DNA of 64,000 nucleotides, from NCBI RefSeq assembly GCF_023078275.1, contig NC_062992.1, positions 9,995,706 to 10,059,705 of the forward strand, in the 5' to 3' direction. Both the position numbers and the translations under genes were made by a program. The notes under the pieces are model-generated. The model made no database searches, was not told where the DNA came from, and saw only the letters and a program-made list of their open reading frames with translations. This document shows, piece after piece, positions 32,475 through 44,400 of this stretch (within the stretch, counting starts at the first letter, position 1; each line of letters starts with the position of its first letter). This DNA is from Leguminivora glycinivorella. Lineage: Eukaryota; Arthropoda; Insecta; Lepidoptera; Tortricidae.

Positions 32475-35400
32475 CTGGACGACAGAAATGGATAGGTAGG
32501 TACTTAAAACTTAAGATGTCTCTCGGATCCAACTATAGGTTGTTGTAGACCACACGTTCTATGAGTTATAGAAATTTATTTAAACATTTTAGTATTGGTA
32601 AAATATGTTACTTATTACCTTGCTTATTATGTTGCCATGCCTGGTTGACATTTGGTGCCCGGCATCACATTAGAACGCTCACCCAATGGTCCTACTTACG
32701 TTTCGAATCACCTAGGTACAAGTGCACCTTTTATTGACGTGTAGGTAAACAGGGCAGGATTAAGGGTAGAGCGAGTGCAGCGGTAGGAGCGGCGCCAAAA
32801 AGCAACATCGTAAAAAAAACAGATGGTAATTTTTCAGTGTTTTTTTATCGGGCGCCAAAATTATATTTCGTTCTACCCTGATTGAGTTCTCGGGACGCGC
32901 GGTACTGTAGATAGACATGTCGGTAGGTATTTTGATATGACGATTACTTACTTATAGGTCATGCCAGGTGGACACTTCTCCGTCAGGCGGTTCGGGTCTA
33001 TAAAGTTCCTGTCAAGTTTAGATGGGTAGTCTCCGTGCAGCATTCTCCGTCCGTCTGTGTGTTTGCAGTGGGGCTTCGGCTCGCATTTATATTTGCCGGC
33101 GTTGCATTCACACTCGAGGCACTCTGATGTTGTAACGTTGCCTGTGCACGGTTTCCCTGGATGAAAAGTTTGATTTCATTAATACATTTCTTTTATTGGT
33201 ACTTAACTAGTATTTTATCGTATAAAGTTCACTAAATCGACTATTATGGAATAGCCTAAGAATCGCTAAGAATTGGTTGTATTCCACATTAGGACCAACA
33301 ACTTACGAGTCTCTTAAGACGCTACAGGAGCGAAAATGCTAAAATGCAATTTGGGAACCTTATTACTATCATGATAGTTGCTTTTTAACTACACTGAGAC
33401 TATAGCGCGTACCGTGGAGACGGGAGCTAGCCGCCGTGAATAATAGAAACAGCAAAGATTACGGCAAAAGCCAAAAAAACAAATCAGAAGATTCATACTA
33501 GGTATATCTCACCCGTCATCTCTTTAGCCTTAAACTTGTACACATCGTCATAGCTCGGACACAGCAGGTTCTGGCACATCAGGTTGCCGGTCTCCAGACA
33601 GAAGCAGGTGTTGCAGTCGATGCGATACGTCGCGCCCGGCGAGCATGGCGACCCTGTGTGCGGGAGCGCGGGGAGCTTGTAGAATTCCGAGGAGGCGTAG
33701 GGCTTCACGTGCTCGGGGTTCACGTACGCTGGAAATAAAAGATATTTGTCTTGTTTTAATCACGTTTTGCACCGCCTACAACTTTTCTGCTTTGCCTAAT
33801 CGTTGACTGGTAGAGAATGCCTTACGGCATTAAGTTCGCCTTTTGTACGATGTTTTTCTTTGTGCAATAAAGAGTTAAATAAATAAACTTCTAATGCGAC
33901 TTCTAACTGATAGCGTTAAACGGCATTACGTTTAACGATTAGTCTTGCTAACTCAAATTTTGAAGTAGGTAGGTACCCATTCTCATTTTCATTTTCACAT
34001 TACGAAGTTTCGCTTCTTTCGCGCGAAGGGAATCCACGCACCATTTTATTTCTTAGATACCTACTAAATAAGTAATGGCCACGTATGCATAGACAAGTGT
34101 CTTGATGATTAGCGTCTAGACTAACGAGTAGCTTTAGCTCTCGGGTTAACCCTCCATTTTATATGGAATTTGACAGATGACAGCCCACTAACCCTGAGTT
34201 AAGTGGTTGGTGCAAGTGGGCCTAATACGAACGTTCCAGAATTTTACGACCGACTGCATTGCGCGCTTAGCGCCTGGTCATAGTTTCTGAGCACGAAATA
34301 GTTCAGTGTCAGTCAAAACGTGATATTACAGTGACAAGTTGACAGCCTATCTGTCATTCCCAACACCCATTTACAGGCTCAGCTTCTACAGGCTCTTACG
34401 CCAACTTAAACGCTAAACAAAGCAAGGCTGTAATATATATTACATTGTTTTTAACATATAGTCGACCGGTCTGGCGCAGTCCCGGGTTCGAATCCCGGTA
34501 AGGGCATTTATTTGTGTGATGAGCACAGCTATTTGTTCCTGAGTCATGGATGTTTTATATGTATTTGTATATTATATATACCGTTGCTGAGTACCCACAA
34601 TACAAGCCTTCTTGAGCTTACCGTGATGGGGCTCAGTGATCAATCTGTGTAAAAAAAAAATGTCCTATAGAATATATGAAAATAGCTCACCTTTATTAGC
34701 CAACTTGCAATCCTTTATGCTACATTTCACCCTCCCCTTATCCGTACAGAAGCATTTCTGGCAATCCTTCTTATACAGCTTTCCCGGGATACATCCGTTC
34801 CCCTCCGACCTCCTTCCATCCTCTTCATGAAACTCGTTGAGACAACCCATTTTAGTGCAGAGTAAAGTTGACCGTTCGCCGCAGTGGCAAGTGTTGCAGT
34901 CCATCCTGTATATTTGTCCTTTCACGCATTTTTGGCCGGCTTTTATTTCTGGATATCTTCGGGTTTCATTGAGGCCGGCTGTGAATTTCAAGTACATATG
35001 TAATAATTAGTTTTCAAAAATTAAAATTTTGAAAAAAAACCCGCGACATAGTAGACCGATTTTCATGAAACATGGCTAAGAACACTCCCGACTAACTCAG
35101 CTTTCAGACAAAAAATTAAATTTTAACTTCTGATTAGCAGAAACGTCTGCAATCGATGCCACTAGGCTTAGAATAAAACAAATCAGTTAATCAAATCAGT
35201 TAAATCAGTTTCCACTTTTAAATTTATCTAAGCCTAGTGGCATCGATTGCAGACGTTTCTGCTAATCAGAAGTTAAAATTTAGCATGGTTAGCGCATCGT
35301 AACTGGTGAATTTCCAATATGACTTGGAACTCCGGTTGCCGTTTAAGAAGTTTAACACTCTTACGGTAGATGTCGCTACGGGTCCCATTGACCTTAGTAG

Positions 35401-35788
35401 TGGAAAATTTCGCTGGCTTGGTTGAAGTCTTGGTGGCTCAGTTGGCAGAGCGCTGGAATATTGATCCAGTGGCCGTGAGTTCAAGTCTCACCCAAGGCAG
35501 ACATTTTCCACTTTTAAATTTATTAAAAAACTAAATCTAAATCGGTTCATCCGTTCGGAAGCTACGATGCCACAGACAGACAGACAGACAGACAGACACG
35601 TCAAAGTTATAACACCCCGTCGTTTTTGCGTCGGAGGTTAAAAATTGGAACTAAAAAAGTAAAACAGTTATTTTAAGGGACACCCGTCCCCCTTCAGTAC
35701 CTATAAGTATAAAGCTTTACTTACTTAAAGATGCTTTAATAGCCGAGGACACGATCGCAATTATGAGCCCTGAGAGTAAAGGCCCCAT
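32339..35788 (-). CDS. Pacifastin-like serine protease inhibitor precursor A, complete (five exons)
   Basis: Secreted inhibitor precursor of 302 aa. Exons: 35788-35725, 34978-34691, 33728-33513, 33156-32952, 32474-32339; the phases (1,1,1,2) all agree. Residues 1-20 are a signal peptide (MGPLLSGLIIAIVSSAIKAS). Five pacifastin domains follow (six Cys in the order C..C-N-x-C-x-C..C..C): two in exon 2, one in exon 3, one in exon 4 with a shortened start, and one split between exons 4 and 5. In locust PLDs the P1 residue is the second after Cys5; here this gives Lys (LCTKMGC), Ile (KCSIKDC), Asn (MCQNLLC), Pro in a loop one residue longer than usual (KCEPKPHC), and Gln (RCTQKSC). Several domains may therefore not be standard trypsin inhibitors. 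It lies just downstream of and parallel to the larger gene B. Confidence 0.88.
32952..33156 (-). CDS. Pacifastin gene A exon 4
   Basis: One atypical PLD (CTGNVTTSECLECECNAG onward) followed by a basic-acidic linker and the first Cys of the next domain (CPPGMTY). Phase 1 in, phase 2 out; donor GTAAGT. Confidence 0.85.
33513..33728 (-). CDS. Pacifastin gene A exon 3
   Basis: A 30-residue linker rich in Pro, Tyr and Lys, then one PLD (CSPGATYRIDCNTCFC and CQNLLC). Phase 1 at both ends. Confidence 0.88.
33805..33890 (+). repeat. LINE 3'-end-like repeat
   Basis: TTGACTGGTAGAGAATGCC, TTAAGTTCGCC and a TGCAATAAAG tail, matching 58638-58735. Looks like the 3' end of a non-LTR element, inside a gene A intron. 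Confidence 0.55.
34463..34665 (+). mobile_element. tRNA-derived SINE (family S1), internally deleted
   Basis: GACCGGTCTGGCGCAGTC (A-box side) is joined directly to CCGGGTTCGAATCCCGG (B-box side); about 40 nt seen between them in other copies are missing. The rest is typical. Confidence 0.8.
34691..34978 (-). CDS. Pacifastin gene A exon 2 (two PLDs)
   Basis: 288 nt, phase 1 at both ends. Two complete domains in one exon: CVKGQIYRMDCNTCHC..CTKMGC and CIPGKLYKKDCQKCFC..CSIKDC, separated by an acidic-basic linker. Every other exon has at most one domain, so an intron was lost or two domains fused. Confidence 0.9.
35117..35282. repeat. Perfect 54-bp inverted repeat
   Basis: 35117-35170 is the exact reverse complement of 35229-35282, around a 58-nt loop. 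The perfect match suggests recent formation. The arms contain CTGCAATCGATGCCACTAGG. Confidence 0.9.
35427..35499 (+). tRNA. tRNA-like sequence (probably a repeat-borne pseudogene)
   Basis: It folds as a cloverleaf: acceptor GTCTTGG with CCAAGGC, D stem GCTC/GAGC, anticodon stem CTGGA/TCCAG with a 7-nt loop ATATTGA, T stem CGTGAG..CTCACC with loop TTCAAGT. The implied anticodon AUU is unusual for a nuclear tRNA, and the sequence lies in a nested repeat. I think it is an element head or a pseudogene, not a working gene. Confidence 0.45.
35725..35788 (-). CDS. Pacifastin gene A exon 1 (signal peptide)
   Basis: ATG at 35788-35786, 21 codons plus one base, donor GTAAGT. A hydrophobic core (LLSGLIIAIV) and small residues (SSAIKAS) give a typical signal peptide. 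A CATAAAAG box lies about 20 nt upstream. Confidence 0.82.
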
Positions 35789-35799
35789 ATTTGTCACAG

Positions 35800-38352
35800 A
35801 CTTTTATGCGAATACTGTATTCTTGTGACTTTAGTCACTAAACTACCGATATAACGACTACAAGCTACTAAATCACAGCCACAGAAATGTGGTGTTACTC
35901 TTCCAAGGATTTAGTTCGTAAATAAAGTTACTAAGACCAATTTACTCACCTTTCCTAATTAAAAATCAATTAATGACCATTCCTTTATCGATTTAATAGC
36001 TTTATTAATGATGCATATCGAGCAAATGAAACTCGTAAAGCTCAAGGCATAAAAAAATAATAAAAGTTTTCAATTCACACTTTTATTTCCTAGCGATTCA
36101 AAACTTAAGTATTACGTAATTATTCTAATACATATTGGGTACGAATTGTACGAAGTCAGCCACTTATAAAACATATTTGATCAAATGATCACTACACTAA
36201 GACCATAGATATCGAATGAACACAATGACAAATAGGTTATACATAATATCAGGGATACCTTATTATCCCGTGGCCTCTAATTTACCATTTATAAAAAAAA
36301 AAATGTTTTGATCGAAAATTGCCGTCAGACGTCATATGAAGTCTTTGGCGTCTAGAATATAAAAAAATTCTCACTGCAGAAGGCGCGCGAGAGTGTTTAG
36401 AATGTTTAGATTATGATAAAACGATAATAGCACTATGTATTACTATTATTAAAGTAAACAAATAAAACACATAAAATTGAGTATTATTTATGTCTCTTAG
36501 CTTACTTTGATTTCAATTTCTATTTGTATTTTACTTCATTCTCAATCCAGGCCTTCACACAAAAACAGTAATAAACATACAACATTTTTTTAACCACGGA
36601 CATGTTTGAAAAATGTCACCCACACACAAACAGAGGATGAAACATTTTTTTAAATGTCAAATATCAGAAATATCAAAATAGTAGGTTAGATTTCGCTTAA
36701 AATCACCCCCATACTTTAGAGCACATTAACATAGGCTCTTGTGTACCACGATGGATATATGAGTGACATTTTATCATTATATTAGCGGTTAAGGTATTAT
36801 TAGCGTTTAAAATGAAAATTTAAACATGAGAAAAATTGTATAGTTGTACATTTTTACATAAGTAAATTAATGTTACAATCACATAAAACAATACATGCAC
36901 ACATTACTAGAATCGGTTGTAAAGAAATAAAAAAATGTCAATGTAAGCATTAATACTGACTTAAGCCGTTCGTGGACGCGACGCCAGACACAATAGAGAG
37001 ACGACGTCGTCTATAGACGTCTAGTGTCCGCAAACGTGTTAAGTTGGTTTTCAAAATACCGATTCTAGATCATTCATTATAGTAAATTCAGAAATAGCCT
37101 ACAAAATCACTTATAACCTAGAAAATCACTACAATCGTGTAACAGATCAGTTACAATAGTTACATTAAAACAAAACAAATATAAAGCAATAAGCTGCAAT
37201 GTCTGACCTTTATTCGATAAGTACTTAACTTACTAGGTAATGTAAAAACATAGTTGTTACGAATATTATTAACTGTTTGAACGCTTTATGAAAAAGTCAT
37301 TCAGTTACTCATAGATCGTGTCATTAATTATGACGCGTGTCAGGACTCTTATTGTCATATCAGTAAAGTTTATAGTTGACAAATTTGAGCGTCATCGTCA
37401 ATCACACGAACTATTTGACAGCAAACGCCATAAAATTTATAGTTGTCCTTGGCGTTGTGGGCACGATTAATTATTGCAACTTTACTTGTTCTTGGCGTTC
37501 AAAAGGTTAACGAGTTTACCTGATTGAATGAAACTTATTTACAATCAAAATCGTATTCACCGTCAGTGATCATCTTTAAACTTTTAAACGCAAAAGCGTT
37601 AGATTTGACGTCAAATGACGTTTAGATATATTTTGTTTAACTTTCCATAACGTCATTAGCGATCAAAGGTTTAAAGATATGTGAATCGACATGTTGAAAA
37701 TAAATGTAAAATACGTAAATTAAAAGAATTATTGTATTCAATTGATTTCTAAATGGATAGTTATAAAACTAGAAAAATTAGTATGCTAAAATACACTTTA
37801 CATATTGGATGTATAATTCACATGTATTAATGGACAAATTACCAATTACCGTACTTCAAAATGTCAATTTTATATGGCACAAGTTATACAGTCTGTAAAT
37901 CTAATACCGGCGAATCTCTTAATGGTGGTTAGGCTTGTGTCCGAATAAAGGAATTATTTAGTAATCGGTTAATCATATACAGACATTTTTCGCTAGTTTT
38001 GTTTTTTACATATTTAACGCCAGACGCCATATTCACGCAAGAATATTGTAAATCTAAATTACAAGATACAGACATAAAACAATAATTAAAGTATAAAAAG
38101 ATATTTTCAACCATATGTTATTCATCACTGACACATCACATTCATAAGCCACTCGACGTCATCGGCATAAAAAAGAACGTGGCGTCAAACCTGTCATTAT
38201 AAGATGACACTGGCGTTTCAAGGGTACACAGTAATTATGTTTGCGGCATCAGTGTGGCCTTCATCGGCGTACTAAAGTTATGACCGTGGGAAAAGACTGT
38301 CGTGATATGGCATTGTCGTGATATGGCGTCGTTGGCGTTAACAATAGTAATA
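35800..38352. other. Region between pacifastin genes A and B
   Basis: AT-rich, no exon recognised. It must hold the 3' UTR of gene B and the promoter of gene A. I could not choose a polyadenylation site. Confidence 0.5.
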
Positions 38353-38486
38353 CTATTGAGGCGAGAGTTCGTCGTCGCAGACGAACAGCGTGCAGAACAC
38401 GCTCTTGCCGTCGGCGGAGCAGCTGCAGTCGTTGCAGGACTGCTTGAACTGCTCGCCGGGGTTGCAACGGAAGCTTGACTCGGTCA
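38353..38486 (-). CDS. Gene B terminal exon, PLD
   Basis: Acceptor TTTTTTTTTCAG. The PLD CNPGEQFKQSCNDCSC..CTLFVC is followed by DDELSPQ and TAG (38355-38353). P1 Leu by family rule, so chymotrypsin-like specificity is possible. Confidence 0.92.
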
Positions 38487-41400
38487 CTGAAAAAAAAAAT
38501 ACAGTTTTTACTATTTTAATTATTTCCATGACAACGAGGCTCACAAATCAAAACACCAGTCTATAAACTTTTGGAATTACTTTCTGATACAGTAATGACA
38601 TTGCGATGAATCTTGAATTGAAGATTTATTGAGGCTGACTTGTCCGTTATACCTGAACAATTTTAGAAGAAAATACTTTCGGGAAATTGTATTTCAACCT
38701 AATGTATAGTGATGTGACTACATGTTAGATGCAGTGAAGCAAATTGTAATTTTACTGGAACGTCTACTCATATCTCACTCGCATGTTAAGATGAGATGTT
38801 CGGTGCAGCTACAAATATTGTAGATCTATTCGAAACGCATCTAAAACAGGCATCTTCTGGGCGAGCTCACTTCATCGTTAGCCACGTCATTGCGTTTGGC
38901 TAGTCTGTGGCCAAGAGTAAGCCCATTTATAATAGTAAAAAAAAAATTGGTCGTCTGTAAAGTCGGTTTACGGACGGTAGTTTGACGTGATAACGTCAAA
39001 CATTACAGTAGTATAGACAGGAGCGGCTCACTCCGCGATTCTATCGCCGCGCTACAAAGTACATGCTGGCGGCCGCGAGTTCGCGGCTTAATCAGGGGTG
39101 GCGCGCGGCGCGTTTTCACGGAACTCACGTTCCCACTTTCTATTGTTACTTTACGTCGCAAGTTTTTTTAAGCTTCTTTTAAAGTGAATGGCTTAATAAT
39201 GCTTAGTTAAATAAACATCATGAATAAAATAGGACAATATTACACAGCTCTACTATTGCGTAAGTTCCACGGAAAAGTTCAATAAGGCTTGTGATGTTGG
39301 GATTTCAACAATAATATATATACTGTACATGTATATACCTAGAAAGTACCCAAGACTTGAATATAATAGCATTTTATCTGAGTATTAAATCGTTTTAATT
39401 ATTAGGCAACCCTATTGTGCATGCAGCCCGTAGTAACGAGTTATTAGACGTTGTCACGTCAAAAATACGTTCAAATGGGTATTAGTAGATTTGGTAGTAA
39501 CTTTGAAAATTGACTAATATCCCCAAGGTATGACAGTGATGACGTCACTGAATAATGTTGACATTGTCAGTAAGTGCGAGAGGGACACCAGCCCAAATAA
39601 TAACCTCTCATGTGGACACACTTTTTGACCTAACTACACAATCTAGTTTAATAATTCTAAATCTATGGTGAGTTCAGACGGTATATGTTCTGTCAAAAAG
39701 TCGTGGCATAAATTGAAATAATTAATTTTCTTTTTATTTAACTTATTTAGAACACGTTCATATTGGAAGCCATCTTTTTATTCTGCCTAGGCAACACACA
39801 CCAAAATGGTCCATACACAAACCATCTTCACATGACTTACAACACTATGTTCACTTCACTTTATAAACAAAAACAGTTCACGTGTATCTTTTACGCTAGG
39901 CTAATCGAGTAGAAGGGAGATAGATGCAGCACGAACCGAACTGAGCCGATCACGCTTCTCTCTCGTTTGTGCCGTGCTCTCGCTTGCGGGCCTTGCGGAA
40001 CGGGACAATGACGTCATCTTTTTCGTGCATGCAGCCCGTAGTAATGAGTTATTAGACGTTATCACGTCAAAAACATATTACATATAAACAGTCATATCAC
40101 ACTCACCGGTAAGCGTGGCGTTCTCACTGCCCTGGCAACGTTTGAGCGTGCAGGTGGCATGGCCGCCGTCCTCTGTGCAACGGCACATGTTGCTGCAGCC
40201 CTGTTCGAACACGCTTCCCGGAACGCAGTCCGCTGATACCTTCTGCGACGCGTCTGTATCACACACAAAATTGACACATTTTTAATCTTATATATTTTAC
40301 ATTCAAGCTTGAAGTATCAAACGGGGTAGGCAGAGCACACAAGACTACTCAAATTTGATTGTCACACTTGGTAATCAAAGGGAAAAAAAACGAAATTGTG
40401 TTATTGAGTTGACAGCTTTCGACTCCATCGTCCACACCACAATGGAACCAATATCCCACAGAATTTACGATACGGGATGAAGGGGGAGAGGGGTGAATTT
40501 TACACCCGTGACGAAACGGAATATACGTGTATTATGTGCAATGTATGTGTGTATGGGAATTATGTTCTCTTATTAACTCTTTCGTCGCAATACACTATTA
40601 GAATTTTTAGATTAATTATATATGGTATAACCTCACTATCCAAGGCCCTAAGTCACGCGGCCGCTGTAGGCATAAGAAGTACTGGCTGGACGTCGAGACA
40701 GCGAACCCGAGCGCTAGGCCGGGAAAACGCTAGGTTGAAGAAGAAGATATGGTATACTGAACTGACCTCTCTTTCTTCTATTCCCATTATGGTTGTTGTT
40801 GAGCGCAGTACAGTCTATGCGGGTGCAGGAGAAGTTGGAGCCCTCGTTGTTGCAGAGACACGTGTTGCAGTCCATACGGAATTCTTTGCGTGGCTCGCAG
40901 GCTTTTGGCGCTACCTGTAAATAAATTAATAGTTTAAAACACTAGAAAAACACGCTTTTATAAATGCATGTAAAATTATTTCTAAGAAATACAAAAACAG
41001 CTATGATACGATGTTCCATCATGAAGTTCCAGTTCATATCTTTCGGCTCCATCATCAGATCAGTTCGACAGTACCATATATTTAATTACGCTACGATCCT
41101 TGGAAGACGGTTAAATTAGCTACCTTAGAGGCCTCCACACATCTAGCGTCTCGCGAGCGTAACGTCGGGCCAACTGTATGGAAAAAGACGCTGCGTCGAC
41201 GTCGTTGTTCCATACAGTTGGCCCGACGCTACGCTCGCGAGACGCTAGATGTGGGGGCCCTTAAATTATATTACATACTTAGTTATATACAGGTCGTCGG
41301 TCGACCTATTAAAATAGTGTTAAAAAGGGGATTTCTTCATAAGTCAGCGATATACTATCAAAATCTGCCTAAGCATGTTATAAACTGATTTGTAAGGTGA

Positions 41401-44400
41401 TTGTTGACTTTGAGAGGTATGAGATGTCGAGTCGAATGCAAATAAATGTGATAAATGCTTATATTTATCTCACATTACCCAAAAGATGTTGCTGGTTTCA
41501 TGCAAATTTTGGTAAAACTCGGCAGTTTTGATAAAAGGAGAAACATTTTACCTGTGTAGTAGTTCTAGTTTTCCTGATTAATGTCTGGTTCTGAAAAGAA
41601 GAAAAAATATGTTTTCGTTAAACCACTCTTTTTTTTAGATCGTAGAGGTTGAAAATTACCAGCACCTTGGGTCAGTCAAGTGTTAAGAATAATGAGACAA
41701 TCGTTAACAAGCGTATTCTTGTATTACTTAATCATAAAAGGAAATGATTGTAAGACTATGAATATTGGTGTCACGTTGTTACTAAAACCTCGTAGTGCCT
41801 ATACACCGTATCTGACATAATCAAGATAAAAAATAGCTTACAAGGACACCAGTATGCATATGCACAGCTCACGCTAGGATGAAAAAAAAAATTAAAAAAT
41901 TAAAAATTAAAAAAATTAAAAAATTAAAAATTAAAATTAATTACTTACTTACTTACTTACTTACTTAAAAAAGGTATGTGAAATAAAGTAAAACACCAAC
42001 AAACTCGAAATAATTTATTTATAACCAATAACCCGCCACCGTTATTAGTACAATATTATCGGAAACTGCTTAAAGGTTACATCCCATCTTTGGGCCGTGG
42101 CAGCATGAGTAGTACAATAATAATAATAATAATAAGCCCGCGGGGGCAGCTTGTGGCGAGCTGACGGTGAGTGGCGACACCGCGGACCCCTATTCCAGAG
42201 GGCACTTCCATCTAGCCCTCGCCTCTGCGCTTGCCTTAACCGGCCGGCCAGAGTGGATTCGCAAGAGCGGGACCTATGCTCCAGGTTGGAAGTGTAAAAT
42301 GTCATAACGCCGGCGGCCTGCTGAATGGAACACCAGGAACCAAGCTACCGCAGACTCACCTCTCGACAACCTTTTAGCCACTCTCAAGTGTTGCTCTGTT
42401 GTCGCACCGTGCGTGCGGCCGTTTTACAGGGCCCACTCAATGAGTTGGCGAGTCACCGCCTGCCTTTTACAATTGTGAGACTAATTGTCACGGCAGGTGT
42501 CCGATAGTCTCCTCCCATAGCCCTTTAACCAGTTCATCCAACTTTCAAAACAATAACCCATGACCTTAGCTCCCATCGCAGCACAAAAGTGCTGCACTGC
42601 AATAGTCTTTGCACCTGGTGGGGACCATCTCCGGTTGTATCATATTGTGCGCTCGGGGGTGGTATCCGCCACGTGTATCCCTTGCCTTTAGATTAAAATG
42701 TCTAAAAGGGCCTCTGTGATGTTGGCTTTGGCCCCACGCATGCCTCCCAAAGGTCCGGGATCCCATGGTCCCGAGATATGGAAAAGACAAATAATAATAA
42801 AATGCTTTAATTGCACACTACAAAAATAAAACATAAATGAAAACGGTTACAAAGTGGTAGGTAACAACAGGCGGTCTTATCGCTAAAACAGCGGTCTCTT
42901 ACAGACAACCTTCAGATAGTCGAGTGGCGATCGGAGAGAAGTTAACGGGTGGTGCAAAAGAGAGAGACGGAAAAGGAAATTAAATCAAATTGGTATAATA
43001 TAATACATAAACTACAAATATATATATAAAAAAAAAAAATGATAAACTACATTTACTAATATATACAAACAATATAAGCATAAATATAAATACATATATA
43101 CATATATATATGTAAAAATAAGAATAGTAGTAGAACAAACTAATTTGACAATGTACGAACGCCAATGTCGTTTCTACATGACCAGGAGTACAGTACCACT
43201 TACCTTGTCGTGTATAAACGACATCGGGTCTTTCCCGCGTTGCAGTGGTACATTTCAAAATATATTTTTCACAATCCTTTCTTCCCGTGGGTGTCGTAGA
43301 ATTCGACTGTGGGATATGGGTTAAATTGTGGCGTAGGCGAGAGGCTGCAACCTGTCACTGCAATGTCATAATTTGGATTTTTTTCAACCCCTTTTTGCCA
43401 AGAGTGGCAATGAAACTTAGTAGTTCATGTGCTCTGCCTACCCCTTTATGGGATACAGGCGTGTTTATATGAATGTATGTATATATATTTCATAATAAAG
43501 GAGGTAAATGGGCAGACAGATCCCATGAAGTAATTTAATTACCACTGCCCAAGGTCTATTAATAGCAACGACAGAGGAGTTGTACTTGCGTTGCTAGCCT
43601 TAAATAACAATTTAAAGAAGATTTAGCTAAGAAGTACATTCGGAATGGTTTCTATCGTTCCTTAGTTTAATAACCTTACTGCTTTCTAGATAAAGCAAAT
43701 ATTATTATTCAGTTAGTTAGGTAAATAACGTTTAAATAAAGCCAATTTAAAGATTATTTTTTGTCACCCAACAAGAACCACCACCGTAGCCCAAAACGAG
43801 TCAAACCTTCTCTTCATCGAAGCAAGCCCGCCGCGTGCAAGAATACGACTTCCCGTCCGGGTTGCAGTGGCACATGTTACAGTCGATCTCGAACACTTCG
43901 CCGGGGTTGCATTCTTTCTTTATGATCCGGAGTTTCTGCTGGGGAATGTAATTTCTGGTGAGCCCGTTTCAAATTAATACATGAATTATTTACGAACGCC
44001 TGTGACACTAACGTCGAAGTAAACTAGAACTAATGATGGTTTCTGTTTCCAACGTCGATGAACAGAAAATTAGTTATCGAAACTTTATAGCTTCTTGACT
44101 ACAAAACAATTACCTTCCTTATTAATACAGGCAGTTTTTTTAGTCATCTGTAATAGGTACTTTGATTGAAGCTAACACCGAAATTTCGAAAGAAGTTGAA
44201 TCCCCCTTAAAAAAATGTCATAAAGTTTTGCCAACCAAACAGTATGAAATAGTTTTTTTCGTTGTTTAGAATTGGTCCCATAGTAAGATTTTCTCAGTAT
44301 AACTTATATAATAATACTTTCACATCTTACATTACTGCCCGCCTATACAACACGCTTTTAAATGTGCTGCCATCAACTATAATATTGGCGTCAATACCTC

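Larger units (their letters stand above)
34990..35660 (-). repeat. Interspersed repeat R1, split by a hairpin element
   Basis: The outer parts (about 34998-35116 and 35526-35645) match 9751-9920 inverted and 61376-61582 directly. The piece between is a separate element of about 405 bp with TTAAATTT/AAATTTAT ends, holding a perfect inverted repeat and a tRNA-like sequence. Confidence 0.65.

Noticed and set aside
35427..35499. Functional nuclear tRNA gene
   Set aside because: Folds well, but the implied anticodon AUU is unusual and it lies within a nested repeat; kept only as tRNA-like.
40477..40920. 147-aa open frame on +
   Set aside because: Opposite strand of a PLD exon with six conserved Cys and good splice sites.
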